Shown here: positions 58,190 to 64,000 of the stretch, piece by piece
Layout: each line of letters starts with the position of its first letter
Position numbering within the stretch: position 1 is the stretch's first letter
Source: Prevotella sp.
GTDB taxonomy: Bacteria > Bacteroidota > Bacteroidia > Bacteroidales > Bacteroidaceae
Assembly: GCA_017548605.1 (NCBI GenBank)
Contig: JAFYZT010000027.1
Location: forward strand, 218,447 to 282,446
Direction: 5' to 3'
Length of the DNA: 64,000 nt
Notes under the pieces: model-generated
The model's input: only the letters and a program-made list of their open reading frames with translations
Databases searched by the model: none
What the model was told of the DNA's origin: nothing
Position numbers and translations under genes: made by a program

Positions 58190-59344
58190 TTAATATTTGC
58201 TCTTTAACTTCATTGTCCACATCAACAAGCTCCGTCTTGCGTCATGGGTAAGCAACCTTTTAAGAGGATAGTCGTTTTGGGGTCTCTTACGAAGAACATT
58301 CCACCAACTATTCCACAATGTTTTTGTGCTTTGTTTAAAGGATTTAGAATGAAAAGTTCGGTCTATAATATACATTTCTTTATTTCCCAAATCTTTACAA
58401 ACTGTTTGCAAGCATTCCAAATATTTTTTTTTATCCATTATATATGACACTATCAATTCATTATGTTCTGCTCGCTTTTCTGAAGTATCTATCTCTATTC
58501 CTAGATTATCAACATTCCTGGTGTTAACCACTTCCCAGCTCATTTTTCCGTCTAAAAGAGTCATTAACACGCACCACCCTTCATACCAATGTGGGCGATT
58601 CCAAGCACGATAATCATAGCCTACTTTGCTATTAAACAAGAAGTTGCCAAGGCTGTAGAAGATAGGTTTTCCTTTATATACTTCCCATCCTTGAGGACAA
58701 TGTGGATGCGTACCCACCACGCCGTCAGCGCCATAATCAATGAAATCACGATAACGTGCCATGGTCTCAGGCATGGGTATATCAATGTATTCTATACCAT
58801 CATGAGGCAAAACGAAAAGAAAATCAACACTCTTCTTGGCCTCGATGATAATATGATTCACTTTCAAATCGTTAATATAAGCACAGCCCAAACCCTCGCG
58901 GTTCAACACATCATCAAACACGCCTTTATAAGCAGCAAACGACAAGGCTAGAAAGCCTATTTTAACGCCATTTTTCTCAACTACCTTTATCTTGTAAGAT
59001 TCCTCGTATGTACCAGCACCAAATGCGGCATCACCTAATACTGCCTTGGTTTTCTTGAACCCTTCATCTCCCCAATCAAAGGCATGGTTGTTGGCAAGTT
59101 GGAACAAATTAAAACCTAAGTCCTTCAAAAAAGCCGGAGCGTCATCATGTTGAAAAAAACGTTCCTGCTTTTGGTGGGGTAAATGAACATTTTCTGGTTT
59201 CAGGGGAACTTCAAAATTGACCACCTTGAAGTCGCAAGATTGAATTAAACCTTTCAATTCTTCCGACACCTTGATAGGCGCGGTAGATGGCTTTGAGCAA
59301 AAATCGCCAGCAAAGAATATGGTTATTTTACTGTAATTTTGCAT
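58190..59344 (-). CDS. CapA-family metallophosphatase-like protein, copy 2
   Basis: 384 residues from ATG 59344; the start lies inside the end of the deacetylase-like gene (17-bp overlap). Metal motifs as in CapA: FAGDFCSKPS, VNFEVPL, QLANNHAFDWGDE, LFVLPHDGIEYI, DYGADGVVGTHPHCPQG, and YSLGNFLFNSK. No signal peptide. Paralogous to the protein at 55189-56328 but clearly diverged, so the two are not a recent duplication. Confidence 0.87.
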   Translation of the reverse strand: MQNYSKITIFFAGDFCSKPSTAPIKVSEELKGLIQSCDFKVVNFEVPLKPENVHLPHQKQERFFQHDDAPAFLKDLGFNLFQLANNHAFDWGDEGFKKTKAVLGDAAFGAGTYEESYKIKVVEKNGVKIGFLALSFAAYKGVFDDVLNREGLGCAYINDLKVNHIIIEAKKSVDFLFVLPHDGIEYIDIPMPETMARYRDFIDYGADGVVGTHPHCPQGWEVYKGKPIFYSLGNFLFNSKVGYDYRAWNRPHWYEGWCVLMTLLDGKMSWEVVNTRNVDNLGIEIDTSEKRAEHNELIVSYIMDKKKYLECLQTVCKDLGNKEMYIIDRTFHSKSFKQSTKTLWNSWWNVLRKRPQNDYPLKRLLTHDARRSLLMWTMKLKSKY

Positions 59345-60698
59345 ATTGGACGACGTTTTCACACCATTTATAGTAGTCATGAATTAGTTTTTTGTTCCGG
59401 ATGTATATATGCCACGTGAGTATTAATTCACAATTATATCTCTTTGCCGACTCGACCACAGGCCTTATCTCCTCCCAAATTTCTTCTTCTGTTTTCTCCT
59501 TCCGATGGTAACGAATAACAGTATCCATAATTTGGCATGGATGTTCGCGTAAATTCATAGGCTTTCTTCTATATATATCAAAAAGAAAATAAGGAACAGC
59601 CACGCCACTTCTATATCCCAATTTGTTGTGGAACACGCAATTACTGATTTCCAAGACCCCACCTAAAGTGTTTTCAGCCATCTTTTCCCACATCCTAAGC
59701 ATTTCATAGTTGTAAAGCAAATGATGGTTACGTCCTATTTCTGGGGTAATCTCTAATAGTGTAGTAATTCTATTGCGTTCTTTCTCCCATCGCCTTTCAT
59801 TTCCAAAGGTGTTTTGGGACGGGTGAAAACCCAAAACCAATTTCGGATTGTTCATTTCTTTAAGGCGTTTTACTATTTCTATCGTTTGGTCCGCATCATA
59901 ATTGTAAGTACACTCTTTTTCTCCCTTATTACACACTTTGAAGTAAAACCATTCATATATGTCAAACTTCTTACATAATTCCGTGTAAAAAAGGAACTGA
60001 CTGAACGCATTAAACGCCTTCTTGTATTTAATCTTTTCTGTCCATGTCAAATTAAGGACTTTATTCTTAGGAGGCCCATGCCTAAGATGACGCACAATAC
60101 TCTTTGCGATATCTCCATAAGAAGGAGTCAAGAACCCATCCACATCATGTGACATGACAACCTTGTATTCCCTTTTCTTGAATAGGACTCCACAATCAGA
60201 AAGTATAAAACGAAGCAATTCCTCATACTCATGCACAATAGGACGCGAATATATGTCGTTCTTAACGGAAAAAAGATTTGTTTCATCACAATCTCCTTTT
60301 TCTTCTCTTCCCAACAAAGATTCTTCCCATCTAGATACCATAAAAAAAGTAGATGCAAAAACGTCCAACCCAATCGTTATTGTATTTCCTTCTTTTTCAA
60401 ACCTGTCTTTGCCGTAAATGATGGGTATTGTGTTGTTTAATGCATGGAGAAAAATCAATTCTGTTGGAATGTTGGTCTTGTCAAGATAAGATAAGGGCTC
60501 GGGATGGTTTTTGAAGAAATGGTCCTCGATGATAATTTGCCTGTCATCAATTTGGATCATATATGATTCTGCTGTGGCATCAAAAACAATTTTGTAATCG
60601 TTTTTGCTTATTTCCAGCAATGTTTGAAAAAGAATATCAATTGCGTATGTACGCTCTGGGATATTATCATTATGACAGGTTATTGTTATCATGGACAT
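59328..60698 (-). CDS. Polysaccharide deacetylase-like protein with N-terminal DUF7033-type domain
   Basis: 456 residues. N-terminal half (1-160) is a domain of unknown function often joined to deacetylases. The C-terminal half resembles NodB-fold carbohydrate esterases: MSHDVDGFLTPS holds the metal Asp-x-Asp/His pattern, then LVLGFHPSQNTFGNE with metal His, and ILTWHIYIRNKKL near the end. No signal peptide, so it may act on lipid-linked or nucleotide sugars. Position between Wzx and CapA genes fits trimming of an N-acetyl sugar before transport or decoration. Confidence 0.78.
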   Translation of the reverse strand: MSMITITCHNDNIPERTYAIDILFQTLLEISKNDYKIVFDATAESYMIQIDDRQIIIEDHFFKNHPEPLSYLDKTNIPTELIFLHALNNTIPIIYGKDRFEKEGNTITIGLDVFASTFFMVSRWEESLLGREEKGDCDETNLFSVKNDIYSRPIVHEYEELLRFILSDCGVLFKKREYKVVMSHDVDGFLTPSYGDIAKSIVRHLRHGPPKNKVLNLTWTEKIKYKKAFNAFSQFLFYTELCKKFDIYEWFYFKVCNKGEKECTYNYDADQTIEIVKRLKEMNNPKLVLGFHPSQNTFGNERRWEKERNRITTLLEITPEIGRNHHLLYNYEMLRMWEKMAENTLGGVLEISNCVFHNKLGYRSGVAVPYFLFDIYRRKPMNLREHPCQIMDTVIRYHRKEKTEEEIWEEIRPVVESAKRYNCELILTWHIYIRNKKLIHDYYKWCENVVQYAKLQ

Positions 60699-60722
60699 CC
60701 TTTCTGAAATAATGAAAAAACA

Positions 60723-62198
60723 CTATGAAGTAAATTTCTTCTTATATTTTGCTAAAATGGGGGTGACAATACTCTTTGTATAGAGATAAGACTCTGGTTT
60801 AAAGAAATGCGACCAACAAATATAGAGCACTACAAAAATGATTAGTTTTACTGCGCCGTCAGCATACAAGTTCAAATGTAAGATTGTTCCACATAAATAG
60901 CTAATGATACCCGCCACGACGACAGCTACACTTATGGGAAGAAGATCCATAAGTTGCTGAGTCCATTTGTATCCTATATGCTTAGATACCAACCAAATAT
61001 TAATAAAGTAAGAAAACCAACAATTAAAAATAACCCCACCCAACAAGCCATACATCCCAAAAACCAACAATCCCACCAGTACGGCGGTCACACCTAACAC
61101 ACGCTTTACTACTGTCCAAATAAACATAGTCTTGCTTTTCCCTATAGCAGCAATAGGTTGGGTGTTAACGGCAGTAAGGCATGCGCCCAATCCTGAAATA
61201 CATAAAACTTGGAAATAGGGTATACTCTCCACCCACCGGTCTGAATAGAGGATGATGAAGAGGGGGCGCGCCACCAATAAAAGGATGGCAAGCAAAGGGA
61301 AGGTGATATAAGCGATGGTTGTTGTGATACGCTTAATCATATTACGCATCGCAGGCATATCATCTTGCACTTCAACATATAGTGGATATGTAACCGAGAT
61401 CATTACACCGGAAATGGTATGCGATGCCAATTTTTCGGTACTTTGCGCTTTCGAATAGTAACCTAATGTGTCTGCTCTATAGAATCTTCCAATTAAAAGG
61501 TTTTGAACTTGACCACTAAGACTATTCAACAGATGGGTAAAGAACATATATATTCCAAAGCTGAATAGTTCCTTGAACGATTTCCAAGAGAACGTCCAAG
61601 ATGGCCTCCACTTAGTATAAAACCAAAACGCTACCATTGGAATGGCTGCGCCAATGAGGTATTGAGTAACCAAGGCCCACACACCAAATCCCAAATATGC
61701 CATGATGATAGTGACAATAAGCGCAATAATGGAAGTGGCAATCCTTGTTACCGCTATCACCTTGAATTTTAGTTGTTTCCTAAGCTGGTTACGTTGCACA
61801 AGATTAAGGGCATAAATGAAAAGAATGATTCCTTGTACACGTAACACATCACACAACACAGGTATTTTGTAGAACCTTGCGATGGCAGGAGCCGACAAGA
61901 ACAAAGCTATATAAAAAATAACAGCTAAAAAAAGATTCCAATGAAAAACTGTAGAATAATCCGCCTGAGTAGGTTTCTTCTTTTGAATTAATGCGGCGCC
62001 AAAACCTCCGTCAATAAATGAATCCGCAAAAGTGATAAACACAGTTAGCATCCCGATGCAACCATAATCGTACGGCGTAAGCAGACGAGCGAGCACGATG
62101 CCCGAGATGAACTGAATGCCCATCTTCGAGAATTTCTGGATGGTAGTCCAGATCATTCCCGAAGCGGCTTTCTTTTTGAGATTCTTTTTTCGAGGCAT
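60723..62198 (-). CDS. Wzx/MOP-family polysaccharide flippase (WzxC-like)
   Basis: 491 residues with about 12-14 membrane spans. Start KKKAASGMIWTTIQKFSKMG, then FISGIVLARLLTPYDYGCIGM, and the FYRADTLGYYSKAQ loop are typical of WzxC/polysaccharide exporter proteins of the MOP superfamily. Predicted to flip undecaprenyl-linked repeat units across the inner membrane. AT-rich relative to genes outside the cluster. Confidence 0.92.
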   Translation of the reverse strand: MPRKKNLKKKAASGMIWTTIQKFSKMGIQFISGIVLARLLTPYDYGCIGMLTVFITFADSFIDGGFGAALIQKKKPTQADYSTVFHWNLFLAVIFYIALFLSAPAIARFYKIPVLCDVLRVQGIILFIYALNLVQRNQLRKQLKFKVIAVTRIATSIIALIVTIIMAYLGFGVWALVTQYLIGAAIPMVAFWFYTKWRPSWTFSWKSFKELFSFGIYMFFTHLLNSLSGQVQNLLIGRFYRADTLGYYSKAQSTEKLASHTISGVMISVTYPLYVEVQDDMPAMRNMIKRITTTIAYITFPLLAILLLVARPLFIILYSDRWVESIPYFQVLCISGLGACLTAVNTQPIAAIGKSKTMFIWTVVKRVLGVTAVLVGLLVFGMYGLLGGVIFNCWFSYFINIWLVSKHIGYKWTQQLMDLLPISVAVVVAGIISYLCGTILHLNLYADGAVKLIIFVVLYICWSHFFKPESYLYTKSIVTPILAKYKKKFTS

Positions 62199-62214
62199 TC
62201 TTGCGGTTTAGGTA

Positions 62215-63303
62215 TTATCCTTTTATCGCTTGCTTGATATCTTCTACAGTCACATTGTCCTTGCCCAACAAATACTGTATCGTCCTTGCCCCATAACGCA
62301 GGTCTTTGTTCAACAAGGCGGAAGACAAAGCAACAATTCCTTCTTGAATAGAAGTGTCAACACCTACCAACTTGGCAACTGATATATATAGCCCCAACCC
62401 CATAGGAACATCTTCGTTTAAATAACGATGGTTGATAAATGAAGGACCTTTGTTAGATGAGTCTGCAAAGGAACGGAACACCGTCATGGCATCTATACTC
62501 AAATCTTCCTCATTGCGCCATTTGGCAGCCTCGAAATAGTCCAACGGCTCGCAATCGAAAGCTTGTAAGACTTTGTTCTTCTCTACGTCGAATGCCTTGA
62601 TTACATTCACGACGGATGGAGTGAAAGCTTCACGATACATCCAAAACTCGCCATTGCTATATTCTATTCTCGAAGCGGAGAATAGGATACCTATAGGATG
62701 TACTATCATGTTGGGATTGTGGAAAGCAGACTCTAGAATATGCCTACGGGTGTACTTAGTGTTGTCGAAGCAGGCTGAAAGCATGTCAACAACCTCTTGA
62801 GTACGAGACACCGGCAAGACAGAAATGGCATTTCTCGGATTATAGAAAGAGATCCTCACATATTCCGAATTAACTATTCGGCCATTATAGGCCGTTGTTT
62901 CCCACTCGCTATAAGTGATATCCTTGTTGATGTATTTCTTGAAAATCAGACTGCCCATATAACCGGGAACGAGAATGATGGTTTGGCCGTCTTTTACAAA
63001 TGGTGCGATTAATTGAGCGACAAATTCATGTTGCGACGTGGTTGTCGTCACCATGATAACATCTGCAAAACGAATAGCCGCCTTTACATCCCTAGTGATA
63101 AGAACAGGTTTCACAACAAATTCACGCCCATTACCCTGTATGGTATCGTCTTTGGCACGGAAGCATTTCTCTTCTTTAATAATGTCGAAATATCTTCCGT
63201 TGGTATTTGAGGTCTTCAACAAGGCTACCTCATGACCTTTTTCATAAAGTTTGGCTGCATGTATCAAACCGGAATTGCCACAGCCTACTATTGAAATCTT
63301 CAT
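62215..63303 (-). CDS. NAD/NADP octopine/nopaline (opine) dehydrogenase-family protein
   Basis: 362 residues from ATG 63303; earlier in-frame codons lack homology. Rossmann motif ISIVGCGNSGLIHAAKL, SQHEFVAQLIAPFVKDG, then the helical opine-dehydrogenase domain: FHNPNMIVHPIGILFSASRIE, with WMYREAFTPSVVNVIKAFDVEK. Known members condense an amino acid with a 2-keto acid to form opines such as octopine or alanopine. In Gram-negative O-antigens opine residues are amide-linked to sugars, so with nearby ATP-grasp genes such decoration is plausible. Exact substrates unknown. Confidence 0.85.
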   Translation of the reverse strand: MKISIVGCGNSGLIHAAKLYEKGHEVALLKTSNTNGRYFDIIKEEKCFRAKDDTIQGNGREFVVKPVLITRDVKAAIRFADVIMVTTTTSQHEFVAQLIAPFVKDGQTIILVPGYMGSLIFKKYINKDITYSEWETTAYNGRIVNSEYVRISFYNPRNAISVLPVSRTQEVVDMLSACFDNTKYTRRHILESAFHNPNMIVHPIGILFSASRIEYSNGEFWMYREAFTPSVVNVIKAFDVEKNKVLQAFDCEPLDYFEAAKWRNEEDLSIDAMTVFRSFADSSNKGPSFINHRYLNEDVPMGLGLYISVAKLVGVDTSIQEGIVALSSALLNKDLRYGARTIQYLLGKDNVTVEDIKQAIKG

Positions 63304-63376
63304 AATTTTTGTGATATTAAAGAACTTGGTATTAATATATTTCAAATTCCGCAAATCTATCTCTACAAACAACTAA

Positions 63377-64000
63377 TTAAGAGGATAGATTGTCTACAAC
63401 TTTCTCTTTGATGGCGTTAAGGTCTTCTGGATAAGTCACCTTGATATTTCGAGAGTCTCCTTCAACAACATAGATGGGTATTTCAGGCAGGTAACGTTGC
63501 ACCACGCCGCAATCATCGGTGGTGACGAAAGCGGGGTCGGCCAGTGCCACATCATAGGCGCGGCGTATAGTGCCGGCACGGAAACCCTGCGGGGTCTGTG
63601 CATTGCGAAGGTGTGAGCGTGGGGGGATGTTGACAATCATCTGGTTGTCATCGACACGGTAGATGGTGTCGGTTGTGGGAACAGCCACGGTCACAGCGTC
63701 GAAGCTTTCCAATGCCTTGACGCAGTCAGTAATGATGCGCTCACTCACGAACGGACGCACCGCATCGTGGAAAAGCAGGCAATCTTCATCGTTGTCATAC
63801 ACTGCAAGGGCCACAAGGCTGGAATAGTAACGTTCCTTGCCACCGGGAAGTACCTTTTTGACCTTGCTATATTGGTTGGAGGCCACAATACTCTCCATTT
63901 CGGCCAGGTGGTCAGCATGACAGACTACAGCCACCTCGTCGATGAGCGGATGACGTTCAAAGGCATCGATGGTGTATTCTATGATACGGCTACCACCCAC
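63377..64000 (-). CDS. TarI/IspD-family cytidylyltransferase (5' end outside window)
   Basis: 207 residues visible; the N-terminal nucleotide-binding glycine loop is beyond the window edge, and the first codon seen is internal. Visible motifs: VLPGGKERYYSS, FHDAVRPFVS, TDTIYRVDD, IPPRSHLRNAQTPQGF, DDCGVVQRY, and IKVTYPEDL. These are shared by IspD (2-C-methyl-D-erythritol 4-phosphate) and TarI (ribitol 5-phosphate) cytidylyltransferases. The capsule setting and the Ile-Pro-x-Arg motif favour TarI-like activity making CDP-ribitol, but IspD is not excluded. Gap to the opine dehydrogenase start 73 bp. Confidence 0.85.
   Translation of the reverse strand: MGGSRIIEYTIDAFERHPLIDEVAVVCHADHLAEMESIVASNQYSKVKKVLPGGKERYYSSLVALAVYDNDEDCLLFHDAVRPFVSERIITDCVKALESFDAVTVAVPTTDTIYRVDDNQMIVNIPPRSHLRNAQTPQGFRAGTIRRAYDVALADPAFVTTDDCGVVQRYLPEIPIYVVEGDSRNIKVTYPEDLNAIKEKVVDNLSS

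Noticed and set aside
1-64000. tRNA, rRNA, prophage or integrase
   Set aside because: Read through both strands for characteristic motifs; none found, although a covariance-model search was not possible here.

Overview
The window looks like chromosome of a Bacteroidales bacterium, most likely Prevotella or a close relative. Several gene starts are preceded by the Bacteroidota promoter pattern TTTG-N19/20-TAnnTTTG. The gene content also fits: BspA-type leucine-rich repeats, DUF3857/transglutaminase proteins, a deoxynucleoside kinase pair, a glycerol-3-phosphate cytidylyltransferase/oxidoreductase fusion and many lipoprotein signals. I see no rRNA, tRNA, CRISPR array, intact insertion sequence or prophage. 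No genus can be proved from sequence alone.

Layout. 1-2.7 kb: end of a surface-glycan locus, a PglE-like aminotransferase and a WbpM/PglF-like dehydratase cut by the window edge. 2.9-6.9 kb: a tatA-tatC operon carrying two of its own probable Tat clients, a NapH-NapG-like iron-sulfur fusion and an exported iron-sulfur aldo/keto reductase. 7-12.2 kb: PAQR membrane protein, two envelope proteins (one with a 99-bp tandem-repeat tail), a thioredoxin/hydrolase fusion and an esterase. 12.3-16.5 kb: a divergent locus with a GrpE-like protein, a zinc-ribbon/LysM protein, an SPFH-SHOCT protein and two zinc-ribbon membrane proteins, reminiscent of ydjG/ydjI envelope-stress modules. 16.5-20.4 kb: two tandem DUF3857 proteins, one with an apparently dead transglutaminase site. 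20.8-30.2 kb: a lipoprotein, HAD hydrolase, two deoxynucleoside kinases, MaoC and phosphate acyltransferase, a small repeat protein, then an HPRT-adenylate kinase fusion with obgE and pgeF, and an LD-carboxypeptidase.

30.3-34.3 kb: nnr with its own promoter and terminator, then a promoter, a cobalamin riboswitch and a DASS-family dicarboxylate transporter, then a degenerate flavodoxin-like protein. The riboswitch-transporter pair suggests that B12 supply controls dicarboxylate (succinate?) export. 34.4-43.6 kb: sialate esterase, a PhoN-VanX fusion, a PAP2/beta-barrel protein with an in-frame repeat expansion, fructose-bisphosphate aldolase, and a translationally coupled PH-domain/PBP4/MscS/small-protein operon. 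43.8-48.5 kb: nadB, a BspA-like LRR protein and a serine hydrolase.

48.7-64 kb: a one-direction capsule/exopolysaccharide cluster. It encodes a TarI/IspD cytidylyltransferase, an opine-dehydrogenase-family protein, Wzx, a deacetylase, two CapA proteins, three ATP-grasp proteins, a GNAT acetyltransferase, a DUF4886 lipoprotein, a phosphodiesterase, a TagD-oxidoreductase fusion and a short-chain dehydrogenase. Together these suggest a glycan carrying alditol-phosphate and amide-linked amino-acid or opine decorations. Glycosyltransferases must lie outside the window.

Across the window, degenerate purine-rich minisatellites (GAGTGACGAG, GAGTTGACAAG, AGAGGTGAGGGGTA, GGGGCAAG, GAAGTTAAAGG, CCCTCCCGAAGGGAGGG types) fill intergenic gaps and in three genes have become coding sequence. 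Long perfect hairpins sit at four convergent gene boundaries.
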